A stretch of DNA of 64,000 bases from Pyropia haitanensis (GCA_008729055.1 SDUX01000008.1:1798001-1862000), one strand, 5' to 3'. Shown: positions 32,430 to 42,304, numbered from the stretch's first letter. Notes: generated by a model not told the origin, from the letters alone. Numbers and translations are program-made.

Positions 32430-34162
32430 TCCCTCTGAGCAAAAACCTGCCCATCATTGTCGCCTTCTTCCGCGTCGACAGTAGCAGACCCACTCACCAG
32501 AGCAGCAAAGAGTGTGTCGGGCTCGAGATCTTCCGGTGGTTTGGGGGCATCCTCCTCCGAGTTGACCGCCTCTGCTACCGTGGCAGCAGTCTCGTTAATC
32601 TGCGTGCATAGCTCAAACAGTACTTGAGCAGTTGCGCCCCGCCCCGCCTTGCGCTTGGACAGGTACTCGAGGCGCTTAAGGGCAGCTCGCGCGACGTCCC
32701 GCGGCAGCGGGCAGTCGTTGATGGTGTGCTTGGGGTTGTCACAATTGAAACACCCCATAATTGAGAGGGGGTTAAATCGCCCCGTCGACTGCTGCACAGC
32801 ACGGTTCCCAACTCCCACATGCTTGCGCTCATACCGGCCTTGGCCTTGATAAAACGTGCTGACCTCGTTGTCGTCGTCCATCTTGGTGGCGACGCCCGAC
32901 GCGGCGTCCTGGATCCGAGCACGCTTGGCCTCCTGGTGCTGGAAGAGGGCGGCCTGCAGCTCTCCATACAGCTTCTGGAACCCGAGCTTGTGAGTGGATA
33001 CACGGCTCAACGGCTCCGTGGCCCAATCGTAGCCAACCACCGCATCTCGAAGATATTCAACTCGAAACACCTCACCGGAGTGCGACGGTGGGAGAAGCTT
33101 TGAGCCCGTTAGGACCGCCTGGTACGTCGACGTCAACGCCGCCTCGACCGACATTCCCTTGGACTCAAACGCCTTCATGCGCAAGGACGCCAGCTTGTTG
33201 CGCGCCTGGCTCTGGCGCACGTCGGAGTGGTACTCGTTTCGGAGGCGCATGACCATCGAATCGTAGGTGTCAACGACATGGACGAGCTCGTTTAGGTAGA
33301 ATCGCTTCGCGTCGCCACTAAGGAGGTTGTAGAAGTAACGCAGCATCTGCATGCGTGACAGCCCGTAGTCGCGGCACACCAGCTCATAATCGGCCACGAA
33401 ATCGTCGAGGCACTCGTTGGGGTCACCAGAGAACTTGGAGCTGCTGTCCTTAAAGCGTAGCGAGATGCGGTGCGCCAAGGTGTTGTCCGTCGCATCCATA
33501 GAGTCCGCCCCATGCCCCGAGTGCGTCGGCCCTAGGTCAATCTGGGGTCGACCGCCCGCGACGTTCCCCTGGTTCGCTGGGCGCCCAAACGACGCGAGCG
33601 GTGGCAGTCCCGACCGGGCGTCTTGGGTCCCCAGGTTGGGCGGCGGGACGTCGTCGCGGTCGTCACTTGCTGCCGAAGCGTCGGCAAGAGCAGCAGAGCG
33701 AGCCCCAGAGGGAGGAGTGGACACAAACCCCTCTGGGCCGGCAGTCCGACCATACGCCCCCGGCGCGGTGGCGTACCGGCACAGGCTCTCGTTGCAGTTG
33801 TCAATGTTGGCCAATATCTGCTGTGCCGCCACCTTGTCCCCACCAGCCGGATACAGCGTAGCAGCGAGCCGCTTGACGCTCCGCATGTCTTCAGTCCCCC
33901 CGAGGTAGACTTCGTGGGTGCGAAGCCAGGCTAGCAGCTGCTGATGGATGAAAGGTTGGCGCATCATGTCAGGGCCCAAGAGGACCGTGGGCGGGTACAG
34001 GTCCGCCAGTTGCGCCCGCAACTCTTCTCCGGTGACTTGGTCCTCTTCTGCGTCCGCAGTCAGTGCACGCACGGCCATGATCAGCCCCTGCTGCATCTCG
34101 GACATTTGCGCCATGATTGCGCGAGGCATAAAAGCCGGAGGGGGGTTACTTTCGGTTGACAT
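32426..34162 (-). CDS. gag: Copia gag (nucleocapsid/capsid) protein
   Basis: A 578-residue protein from ATG 34162. Structural Gag packages the element RNA into virus-like particles. It carries one CCHC zinc knuckle, CFNCDNPKHTINDC, at residues 471-484. The part before it contains the copia Gag-like FKDSSSKFSGDPNECLDDF and a helical region to about residue 420. The C-terminus is acidic. The TGA at 32426-32428 falls within the -1 frame overlap with pol, and a T5 run (GGTTTTTG) lies about 20 nt before it. Confidence 0.92.
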   Translation of the reverse strand: MSTESNPPPAFMPRAIMAQMSEMQQGLIMAVRALTADAEEDQVTGEELRAQLADLYPPTVLLGPDMMRQPFIHQQLLAWLRTHEVYLGGTEDMRSVKRLAATLYPAGGDKVAAQQILANIDNCNESLCRYATAPGAYGRTAGPEGFVSTPPSGARSAALADASAASDDRDDVPPPNLGTQDARSGLPPLASFGRPANQGNVAGGRPQIDLGPTHSGHGADSMDATDNTLAHRISLRFKDSSSKFSGDPNECLDDFVADYELVCRDYGLSRMQMLRYFYNLLSGDAKRFYLNELVHVVDTYDSMVMRLRNEYHSDVRQSQARNKLASLRMKAFESKGMSVEAALTSTYQAVLTGSKLLPPSHSGEVFRVEYLRDAVVGYDWATEPLSRVSTHKLGFQKLYGELQAALFQHQEAKRARIQDAASGVATKMDDDNEVSTFYQGQGRYERKHVGVGNRAVQQSTGRFNPLSIMGCFNCDNPKHTINDCPLPRDVARAALKRLEYLSKRKAGRGATAQVLFELCTQINETAATVAEAVNSEEDAPKPPEDLEPDTLFAALVSGSATVDAEEGDNDGQVFAQRD

Positions 34163-34200
34163 GGCGACAAGCGCAACAGGGTCCTCTCAAAGTCGTGCTT

Positions 34201-34272
34201 GACCTTGACCACCACCTTGGTCTTGGGCTTGACCTTGACCACCACCTTGATCTTGGGCTTGACCTTGACCTT
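34201..34272. repeat. 30-bp unit, 2.4 tandem copies, in the copia leader
   Basis: The unit starting GACCTTGACCACCACCTTGG repeats at 34201, 34231 and in part at 34261, with one G/A difference between full copies. Confidence 0.85.
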
Positions 34273-34358
34273 GTGCCTTCTTGTGTTGATCCAGGGCGCG
34301 AGGGCCACGCGAACCGGCCCACCCCCCAATTGACACAAGCAATCGAGTGTCCCCCCAC

Positions 34359-34453
34359 GCACACCGAGGTCCAGCTCCCCCCCGCACGCCGAGGTCCAGC
34401 TCCCCCCGCACACCAAGGTCCAGCTCCCCCCGCACACCAAGGTCCAGCTCCCG
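34359..34453. repeat. 24-bp unit, four tandem copies, in the copia leader
   Basis: The unit GCACACCAAGGTCCAGCTCC (plus a C-run) occurs at 34359, 34384, 34408 and 34432 with few changes. Confidence 0.85.
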
Positions 34454-34899
34454 CAAGTACACGAGCACGTACGCGCACGCCGCGGCACTCGCGTTGGCCC
34501 GCACGGAGCTACACACCGAGACGCGCACGTGTGGTACCAGTGTGCCCGTCCGCTAGTGCAAGGGAAATCTGCCTCGTCGCTCTCCCGGGTCGCCACACGC
34601 ACACCTCCGTCACTGGCCTCGACACGGGCGACCCGACTCCAGGTTTCAGCGGCAATGCCTTCCCCGAAAGAGGACGAGCCACGCGCCAGATCAACGTGAC
34701 CAAGCCTCCCCCAAGGAAAGGAACCCCCACGTCGTGGGGGAGTCAAGACCCGTTACGGGGGAGGGGCAGGGTAATCGGAAAGCGTCCGCACAGGGGCAAC
34801 GCGGTGTCTCGCAATGCACGCACGCACGGGCAACCCCAGCACACCCGGCGCGCCCGGCGGTGCAACGCGCGTCCTGCTCGCCGGCACGGCAATCGCGAT

Positions 34900-35490
34900 T
34901 GTGAGTATCGGCGAGGATGTGGAGAAAAACGCAGTGTACCCCACGAGGCCAGACACCGGCGACCCGACACCCCAACGCGGGGTGGCGAGTTCCAATGTCT
35001 AGTCTGCCGGGCCGAGGGCGCCCGGCACTCAGGTGCGCGGCCGGGTGCTCTTATACCCCGCCCCGCACGCGGCGGCAGGTCCGCCGCACGCGGCGGTGAG
35101 CGCCCCCGACACGCCCACAGACGCAAGTCTAGCCCCCCCTCTCCACACGGCCATCAGCCCACCTATTGTGGACAACACCCGCGAATCACCCCCTTCCACT
35201 CAAGCAAAACAATGCACAAACCGGCCAATCACGGCCTGGCGAAACACATAATCGAGCCAATCGGCCCGACCCAATCTGTCAGCCATCACCGGGGGTTTGA
35301 CCAAACATCATTGATGTTCGGTCACACCCCGCCGAGGTCTGACCAAACGCAAACGCGTGTCCCCCACAATCTTGGCAGGATCCGGTCCAGCGCCCAATCA
35401 TCGGTCACATGGCTGGGTCCGAGTCTCGCCTCGCCGCGCGGCACGAGGGTGCGGGGCAGCGCACGCCCCCCCCGCAGCGGCGTAATCACA
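34900..35490 (-). repeat. 5' LTR of the copia element
   Basis: 591 bp, TG...CA ends, apparently identical to 28616-29206. It contains the presumed promoter at 35051-35066. Confidence 0.95.
35051..35066 (-). promoter_or_regulatory. TATA box and GC box of the LTR promoter
   Basis: On the minus strand GGGGCGGGGTATAAGAGCAC combines a GC box with a TATAA box inside the 5' LTR. Transcription would start roughly 25-35 nt downstream, giving an R-U5 part of about 120 bp. The same motif is present in the 3' LTR. Confidence 0.6.
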
Positions 35491-35495
35491 GCATC

Positions 35496-36656
35496 GCCCC
35501 AGCGGGGGGGGGGAGGGGGGGGAGAGCCGCACTGTATCCACTGCCCAGCGCCGCCCCGCGCGACGGCTCCCCCCCCCCTCCCGCCGGTCGACGCCCCACG
35601 CGCGGGGGACCCCCTCGCAGCTGCTCCCCCCTCCACCCTGCAGCGGCACGACCCGCGCTCCCCCCCCCCCCTCCCCCCTCCCCCTCCGTGACTCAGCGCG
35701 CCTGGCCGGCGCCCCCTTCCCCCCCCCCCCCCCCCCCCCCTGCCCCGCATTGCCTCCCGCGACACCCCGTCTCTGGATCGGTTGTTGCAGAGGGGGAGGG
35801 GGGGGGGGACGTCCCGTCCCGTCCCGCCCACACCCCACCCCCCCCCCCCCCCCACCCCCCCTGCCACCGCCCTGCGGGACCGCGGCGGCGGGGAATGACG
35901 GGCGGGCGGGGGCCGCCGCCGCCGCCGCCGCCGCGGCGCGGCCGCCCGCGGCGGCGCGGGCCCGTTGCGTTCCACCCGCCCGCGAGCGGCGGGCGGGCGG
36001 CGGGCCCCCCCTCCCCCCCCCCCCTCGCCGCCGCCGCCGCCCGCGGCCTGCCGCGGCGACCCGCGGGAGGGGCGGGGTGTGCGCGACCGCGCCCCTGCGC
36101 GGGGGGGGGGGGGGGGGGCGGAATGGGTGCCCGGGGAGGGGTAGCGCTGCAGGGGGGGGGGGGGGGGGGGGGTGGCGAGAAGCGGTGGGGATGGGGGGGG
36201 GGGGGTGGGTGGGTGTGGCTGTGAGGAATCGTGTGGCGGGGGGGGGGGAGGGGGACGGTGGGGGTGGGTGGGGGACGGTGGGGGTGGGTGGGGGGGGGGG
36301 GGGGGGTGGGTGGTGCGCCGCCGCCGCTGGCGGCGGGATCCCCGCGCTGTCATCCGCGCGTCACGCCGCGGTGCGCGCGCGAGGGGGGGGGGGGGGGGGT
36401 ATTTTAGGCCCGCCGCCCGGTTTGCACGCGGCGGGTGCGCTCGGCCGGCCGTGACCCGCTCGCACACCCGCCGCCGACGCGCCGACGCACCCGGCCGACG
36501 CAGCACCCTCGCCGTCGCCACGCTCCGACGCCCGCCGTCCACTGCCGCCACCGCACCCGTCTGCGCCCTCCCACCCGCACCTTCACCGCCCCCTCACCGC
36601 TCGCCGTTCCCCCTCCTCCCCCCCCCCCCCGCCCCCCCCCCCCCCTGCCAGCCACC
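35496..36656. other. Low-complexity C/G-run region upstream of the LEA-like gene
   Basis: Dominated by C-runs (35720-35740, 35838-35853) and G-runs (36105-36119, 36153-36170, 36290-36306, 36382-36399). Open frames are Pro/Gly/Arg artefacts. The last 200 bp are CT-rich, like a 5' UTR. Confidence 0.5.
36400..36406 (+). promoter_or_regulatory. Possible TATA element of the LEA-like gene
   Basis: TATTTTA is the only AT-rich patch in this stretch. It stands about 250 bp before the ATG, directly after a long G-run. Confidence 0.35.
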
Positions 36657-37796
36657 ATGGACAAGATTGGGCAGACGCTCAACGATGCCGCCGCGGCGGT
36701 GCAGCACGGGGCGGCGGAGCTTGGCGACCGCGTCGGCTCGGTCTTTTCCAACGCCAAGGACGCGGTTGGGGACGGCGCCAACGCGGCGGGCAAGAACCTG
36801 TCGGCCGCCGCGGACGTGGCGGGCAAGAACATTGCCGGCGCGGCCGACGCGGCGGGGAAGAACCTGGCCGACGCCGCGGACGTGGCGGGGGACAAGGCGA
36901 ACGAGGCCAAGGGCGCGCTCGGCGACGCGGCAAACGTGACGGCGGACAAGGCGGGGGAGCTGGCCGACGCGGCGGGCAAGAAGGCGGAGGAGGCAAAGGG
37001 CGCGGCGGCCGACGCGGCCGACGCGGCGGGCAAGAAGGCTGGGGAGCTGCAGGACGCGGCGGGAGATAAGGCCGCGGAGGCCAAGGACGCGGCGGGGGAT
37101 GCGGCCGACGCGGCGGGGAAAAAGGCCGAAGAGGCCAAGGGCGTGGCCGGCGACGTGGCGGCGGATGCCAAGGACGCGGCGGGCGACGCGGCTGACGCGG
37201 CAGGAAAGAAGGGGGAGGAGGCCAAGGACGCGGCGAGTGACCTGGCGTCGGATGCCAAGGACGCGGCGGGCGACGCGGCCGACGCGGCAGCGAAGAAGGG
37301 GGAGGAGGCCAAGGACGTGGCCGGCGACGTGGCGGCGGATGCCAAGGACGCGGCGGGTGACGCGGCTGACGCGGCAGGGAAGAAGGGGGAGGAGGCCAAG
37401 TCGGCCGCCGGCGACGCGGCGTCGGACGCCAAGGACGCGGCGGGTGACGCGGCCGACGCGGCAGGGAAGAAGGGGGAGGAGGCCAAGTCGGCCGCCAGTG
37501 ATCTGGCATCGGACGCCAAGGACGCTGCGGGTGACGCGGCCGACGCGGCACAGAAGAAGGGTGCCGAGGCCAAGTCGGCCGCCGGCGACGCGGCGTCGGA
37601 CGCCAAGGCCGCGGCGGGGGATGCTAAGGACGCGGCCGGCGACAAGGCGGCCGACGCCAAGGACGCGGCGGCCGACGCGGCCGACGCTGCGGGCGACAAG
37701 GCCGCCGACGCGTCGGCAAGCGTCAAGAGCGGCGCCGACAGCGCGGCGGAGGCGGTCAAGGACGGGGCGGACAAGGCGGCGGCCAAGGCCAACTGA
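36657..37796 (+). CDS. LEA-like (group 3 type) Ala/Asp/Lys repeat protein
   Basis: 379 residues from a good Kozak ATG (GCCACCATGG). Composition is almost only Ala, Asp, Lys, Gly and Glu, with no Cys, Trp or Pro stretches, as in late-embryogenesis-abundant proteins, which are disordered in water and become helical on drying. Residues 142-315 are six successive 29-residue repeats, each starting AKDAAGDAADAAGKKGEEAK or close to it. Flanking parts repeat AADAAGKK more loosely. The usual LEA group 3 period is 11; 29 is different. No signal peptide, so probably cytosolic or nuclear. One exon. Presumed role in desiccation or osmotic tolerance, inferred from composition. Confidence 0.75.
   Translation: MDKIGQTLNDAAAAVQHGAAELGDRVGSVFSNAKDAVGDGANAAGKNLSAAADVAGKNIAGAADAAGKNLADAADVAGDKANEAKGALGDAANVTADKAGELADAAGKKAEEAKGAAADAADAAGKKAGELQDAAGDKAAEAKDAAGDAADAAGKKAEEAKGVAGDVAADAKDAAGDAADAAGKKGEEAKDAASDLASDAKDAAGDAADAAAKKGEEAKDVAGDVAADAKDAAGDAADAAGKKGEEAKSAAGDAASDAKDAAGDAADAAGKKGEEAKSAASDLASDAKDAAGDAADAAQKKGAEAKSAAGDAASDAKAAAGDAKDAAGDKAADAKDAAADAADAAGDKAADASASVKSGADSAAEAVKDGADKAAAKAN
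37080..37601 (+). repeat. 87-bp tandem coding repeat, six copies
   Basis: Six in-phase 87-bp units encode the 29-residue repeats of the LEA-like protein. Variation is mostly in the second half of the unit (GDVAAD, SDLASD, GDAASD variants). Confidence 0.85.
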
Positions 37797-38119
37797 GGTG
37801 GCCGCGCGCGTGCCCCCTCCCCCCCCTCCCCCCCCGTGTTGTTCCCCAACTGGCTCGGGACACGTGCCTGTTGTAGACGCGTGCTGCTCATTGTATGACC
37901 ATCCGCCGTGGGCGGTGTATAGGGAGGGCGTAGGTTGCTGTTGTACGTCAATTTTCATTGTGTTCTTCCCTTGTTTCTTGGCCTCGTCCGTCCCGGGTGG
38001 TGTGAATAGACTTTTTTTTTTTTTTTCTTTTCTTTTTGCGCTCTCAGCCCGCGTGTGCCGACGGCAGCAGCAGCCACTCGACGCTCGCCCCCACCCCCCC
38101 CTCCCCGCCGTGGCGGCCG
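37797..38119. other. Intergenic region between convergent genes
   Basis: 3' flank of the LEA-like gene with a T-rich stretch at 38010-38036, and the 3' flank of the GT8 gene. Nothing else is seen. Confidence 0.5.
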
Positions 38120-38795
38120 CTACCGGTCCCGCCGGTCGGCCACCGCGGCCTGGCCATCCCCCCACGCCATCCACGTGAGGCACACGCACCCCCCCCCCAG
38201 CAGGCCGCCCACCGCCCAGCCGCCCGCGAGGGGCACAAACGCGGCGAGCTTGGCAAACCCGCCCGCCCACGGCGCCGCGTTGATGGCCGCGACGCCCGCC
38301 AGCGGCGCCGCCACGTCCGCCGCCGCCGCCGCGAGCGTCACGCCCACCGCCCAGCCGAGCGTCGGCGGCGGCGGCGGCGGCGGCGGCGCGGGGTCCGCGG
38401 CGGCCCAGCCGCCGGCCGGCCGCCGCCGCACGACCAGCGGCGTGCAGCGGCTGGCGAGGCGGCCGCCGCCGCCGCCGCCGCCGCCGGCGGCGCCCCCCCC
38501 GCCGCCGCGGCCGCCGCCAACGCCCGCGCAGTAGCCGACGCCGACGCCCGTCAGGCCGCCCGCGAGGAGGACCACCTTGGCCGCCCCGTAGATGGCGACC
38601 GCCACCCGCGGCGGCGCCGTGACGGGCGTCACGGCGACCGCGGCGGCGGTGGCGGCCACCCACACCGCCGCGGCGGCGGCGAGCGCAACGACCATCGACG
38701 CCCGCCCGTCGGCGGGGGCCGGCGGGGGGGGGGGGGCGCCGCCGCCGCGGCCGCCGACAGCGACGCTGACGCGGCACTCCCGCCGAGCGGCGTGA

Positions 38796-38829
<34 letters not shown>

Positions 38830-39094
38830 GCCGCCGACGCTGCCGCCGCTGCCGACGCTGCCGCCGCTGCCGCCGCCACCGCCGCCGCCGTCGGCAGCGT
38901 CGATCGCGGCCGCGGCGGCCGCGGCGGCGGCGCGCCCCCCCACCGGCACCCCATCGACGGCCACGCCCTCACCCGCCGGCGGCGGCGCGTAGCCCGCCGC
39001 GGCGCGGCGGGCGCCCAGCCCCCCAGGCATCCGCAGCCGCAGCGCCGGCAGCCGGAGGAACCGCCGCCGCGGCAGTGGCGGCGGCGGTGGCGGC

Positions 39095-39125
<31 letters not shown>

Positions 39126-39989
39126 CGCCGCTCCCCCCCCCAACCCCCCGGCAGCCGCCCCAGTAGCGGCCGCCGCGGCGGCGGCGGCCGCCCGCCGCCG
39201 GCGCGCGGCGCGGGCGGCTACCCCCCCCCCACCCCCCCCCCGCCCCCCCCCAGCACCGCCAGGGTGGTGACGAGCGCACGCCACCCCCCCCCCCCTCCCA
39301 CCCCCCCCCGGCAGCGTCCGCCGCACCGCCGCCCACCGCCACGACAGGTCGAGGAGCCCCGCGGTCCACCACGCGGCCGGCTTGAGCGCCGCCGCGCCGC
39401 CAAAGTCCACCACCCGCAGCGGCCCGCAGGGGGCGGGCGGCAGCTCCCACCGGAGCCGCGCGTAGTAGAGCGCGTGCGGCGCGTGGAAGCCGAGCGGCAG
39501 CCGCCGCAGCGGCGCGTCGGCGCCGCCGCCGCCGCCGTCGCCGCCGCCGTCGCCGTCGCCGCCGCCGCTGCCATTGGCCGCGCCCGCCGCGTCGGCGGCA
39601 CAAAAGAGGGGCGCGTCGAGGAGGGCGGCGCCGCGGAGCTCGTTGAGCACGCACTCCCAGTGGCTGAGGCCGTCGGGCGCGGCGGCGGGCGCGCACGCGC
39701 CGGCCGCCCACGCGTCGGCGGCGGGCGCGGCGGCGGCGGCGGCGAGGGCGGCGGCGAGGCGCGCGTCGGGGGCGGTGACGAGGACGCCGCCCGAGAAGGA
39801 GCACGGCCGGATAAAGGTGGCGCAGAAGCGGCCGCAGCGAAAGATGTCGCGGAGGGGGGCAACGACGAGCGTGTCGGGGGAGAGGAGCGCGAGGCGGGCG
39901 TAGCGGGGGAGTGGCGACAAGGGGGGGGGGGCGCCCGCCGCCGCCCCGCCACTGTCCCTGCCGCCGCCGCCGCCGCCACCACCACCGCC

Positions 39990-40037
<48 letters not shown>

Positions 40038-40524
40038 GCCGACGCCGCCGACACCGCCGACGCCGCCGCCGCCGCCGCTGCCGCTGACGCGGCCGCCGAC
40101 GCGGGCGGCGGCCGGCACGGCGGCGGGGGCGGCGCCCCCCCCCCCCCCCCCGCGGGCGCGACGACGACCACCCGCGGCGGCTCATCCGCAATGGCGGCGA
40201 GGGCGGCAAGGATGGGGTCCCCCCCCCCCCCCCCCCCCCACCCCCCCCCTCCCCCCCCCCCACCACCCCCCCACCGTCACCCCATCCGCGGCGAGCGCGG
40301 CGACGCCCGCCGGCGACACCCCCCCCAGCGGCAGCGCCACGTGGTGCACCGCCGCCGTCGGTGGCCCGTCGGCGGCACGGAGCGAGGCAAAGAGGACGCG
40401 CGCGGGGAGGACGGCGCCGTCGGTCGGGATGAGCACCACGTACGCAACGGGGGGGGGGGCGGGGGGGGGCCCCAGCGCGCCCGCCGGCCCCACCCGCACG
40501 GTCGTGGCGGCGGCGGCCGCGGCA

Positions 40525-40556
<32 letters not shown>

Positions 40557-40609
40557 GGCGGCGACCGCGGTGGCAGCAGCGGCAGACGCCGCCGCCGCGG
40601 CGGGCAAGG

Positions 40610-40648
<39 letters not shown>

Positions 40649-40822
40649 GTGCGCGGGCGGCGGTCGGGGCGGGGTCCCCCCCCGGGGCGGCGGCGGGTCC
40701 CCCCCCCGCCCCCCAACGGCGACGCCCACCACCACCGCCGCCACCGCCGCCACCCGTGCCGGCCGCCGCCGCCACCCCCACCACCCACCGGTCGGCCGCC
40801 GCCGGCGGCCGCCGCGGGCCAT
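38120..40822 (-). CDS. GT8 glycosyltransferase like plant glycogenin-like PGSIP7/8, with multi-span C-terminus
   Basis: Predicted sugar transferase of family GT8. Order of evidence on the minus strand: ATG 40822 in a good context with a basic then hydrophobic start (ARVAAVAAVVVGVAVGG), a possible signal anchor; VAYVVLIPTDGAVLPARVLF (GT8 N-terminal strand); ALLSPDTLVVAPLRDIF and CGRFCATFIRPCSFSGGVLV (39780-39890); RRLPLGFHAPHALYYARLRW; LKPAAWWTAGLLDLSWRW, matching 'GPLKPWDWWT' of plant PGSIP proteins; then four hydrophobic spans (38120-38695), as in the PGSIP7/8 type. The metal-binding Asp-x-Asp is Ser-Pro-Asp here, so activity is uncertain. At least two frame changes fall in C/G runs (near 40220-40262 and 38740). 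Confidence 0.7.
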
Positions 40823-41270
40823 GGCCGCCGCCAACCCACCGCACGGCGGGACGGCGGGCGGGCGGGCGGGCGGGCGGGCGGGCGGGCGGGCGGGCGGGCG
40901 GGATGGGCGGGCGGTGGCCGTGCCGCCGCCGCCGCCGCCGCGCTCCGCTGCCGCCAATGGCCGCGCCGCCGGCAGCAGCGGCGCCCCGGTGGGATGGGGG
41001 ACACGCGCGGGCGCAACGGCGGCGCCCGCCGGTCGCGCCGAGGGGGGGGGGGGGGGGGGAAGGGGGGTGGGAAGGGGGGGGAGGGGGGGGGCCGGCTGCG
41101 GCGGCAAGGCGGCGTCACGGCCGGATGCGTCGCGGGCGGCACGCGCGGGGGCGGCGCGCGAGCGGCGTGGCGGCGCGGTGCCGACAGCGCATCCGTGCTG
41201 CTGCGGTCGCAGCGTCGGCGACGGATCAAGGGGAACCGCCGCGGCGGGCCCGCCGCCGCGCCGACCTCTC
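40823..41270. other. 5' flank of the GT8 gene
   Basis: GC-rich, with a (GGGC)n microsatellite and a G-run at 41042-41059. It ends at the hAT insertion. No gene. Confidence 0.5.
40854..40902. repeat. (GGGC)n microsatellite
   Basis: About twelve GGGC units in perfect tandem, 30 bp upstream of the GT8 start. Such arrays can form G-quadruplexes on the G strand. Confidence 0.9.
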
Positions 41271-42304
41271 CAGGGTTGTGAGGGTGATAATTACAATACT
41301 ATAATTATGGCCAAAAATTCACTGAAATCATCGAAATCATGGGAGGCCTATCCATAATTAGGAACGAGATTGCCACGTGTCTCGATCTTCGAGGTTGGAT
41401 CGGGCATCCCATCGCAGGACAGCATGGGACAGCACGGTAGTCAAGCCTGTCGCGCCGTGCGGGCGCACGGAAGGCCGTGTGCGGCAGCAGATGGGGTCCG
41501 TCTGCAGACGCGGCAAGCTGCAGGAGGAGGACCACCTAGCCTCAACCACGACAGCGGCCGCCGCAGCCGCTGCGCTGCTCAGCCGCGACATCCGTCTGAC
41601 GTGCGCTGCACCGGCAGCTATTTATTAGACTGCTGAGTTAAGATACGAGTGGACCGTTCCAGCAGGTCCTCCTCGCAATCCTCCCCAGCACTTTCATCGC
41701 TCCTCACGTCTTCCTCTCCACTTTCCTCTCCACCACTGCCCTCCCGCTCATCGTCTCCCACGTCCTCTGGCTCATCTGCGACCTCTTCCAGCTCGACATT
41801 GTGCAACCCGAGCTCCGAGGAGCAACGGGCAGGCATGTCCACGTGATCTGGTAGCTCGCGCGAGTTGAAGCAAATGTAGAGCAGCTTGTGGAGGGTGGTG
41901 TACGACAGCTTCGTGCGCAGCTTGCTCTGGATATTGGACGCGTGGGAGAACAACCTCTCTCCGGCCGTGCAAGTGGGGCAGTGCCTCACTCCAGAGGCGA
42001 GAATCGCGGAGAGTGCCAGCTGCTTGACAGGGCCTCGCGGTATTCTGAGTGTCCATACAGTCAAGCAAGGCGGGGTGCTTCTGGCAGAAGCAGACATGAG
42101 ATACGCACTGTATATCCATCGCTCCAGCGAACGCGTGGCGGTGCTTGCCACCACCTGGTCTCCACAACATTGGGTGCTTCGAACTGGGGGCTACATCTAC
42201 AGGTGGCAGCATTCATGATTTCTATAATTATAAACTGAAACGAGCGAGAATTTTAGTGAAATCAAAGCTTCCGAGCATGATGTCACTGAAATCTTGCAAC
42301 CCTG
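41271..42304 (-). mobile_element. Short hAT-family DNA transposon with transposase remnant
   Basis: 1,034 bp, much richer in AT than its surroundings. The ends are inverted CAGGGTTGTGAG (left) and CAGGGTTGCAAG (right, reverse complement), typical of hAT ends. The flanking 8-bp sequences GACCTCTC (41263-41270) and GTCCTCTC (42305-42312) match at 7 of 8 bases, a hAT-sized target duplication. An internal minus ORF encodes a hAT C-terminal dimerisation region. Most of the transposase is absent, so it is non-autonomous. Confidence 0.85.
41618..42154 (-). pseudogene. hAT transposase C-terminal fragment
   Basis: The minus frame contains CPTCTAGERLFSHASNIQ and LSYTTLHKLLYICFN, matching the hAT dimerisation domain pattern (S-x-ER-x-FS, then K-R-x-x-L). 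An acidic tail rich in Glu, Asp and Ser follows to the stop at 41618. There is no ATG at its start, and the zinc finger and DDE core are missing. Confidence 0.8.

Larger units (their letters stand above)
34163..34899 (-). other. 5' leader of the copia element
   Basis: 737 bp between the 5' LTR and the gag ATG. It contains two tandem-repeat blocks (34201-34272 and 34359-34453). It should hold the primer-binding site and packaging signal. The first bases after the LTR on the minus strand are ATCGCGATTGCCGTG, with no TGG complementary to a tRNA CCA end. Confidence 0.6.
28616..35490 (-). mobile_element. Full-length Ty1/copia LTR retrotransposon
   Basis: 6,875 bp on the minus strand. Two 591-bp LTRs, which look identical by eye, begin TGTGA and end TCACA. 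The element is flanked by the 5-bp direct duplication GCATC (28611-28615 and 35491-35495). The coding order gag, protease, integrase, reverse transcriptase, RNase H is that of Ty1/copia (Pseudoviridae), not Ty3/gypsy. Both long ORFs are intact. Identical LTRs, intact ORFs and a clean target duplication all point to a very recent insertion, possibly still active. A canonical TGG primer-binding site is not seen directly beside the 5' LTR. Confidence 0.95.

Noticed and set aside
36594..40118. Single 1,174-codon minus ORF covering both the LEA-like gene and the GT8 gene
   Set aside because: Its C-terminal half is the antisense of the LEA repeat. The GT8 protein instead shifts frame and ends at 38120 after four membrane spans.
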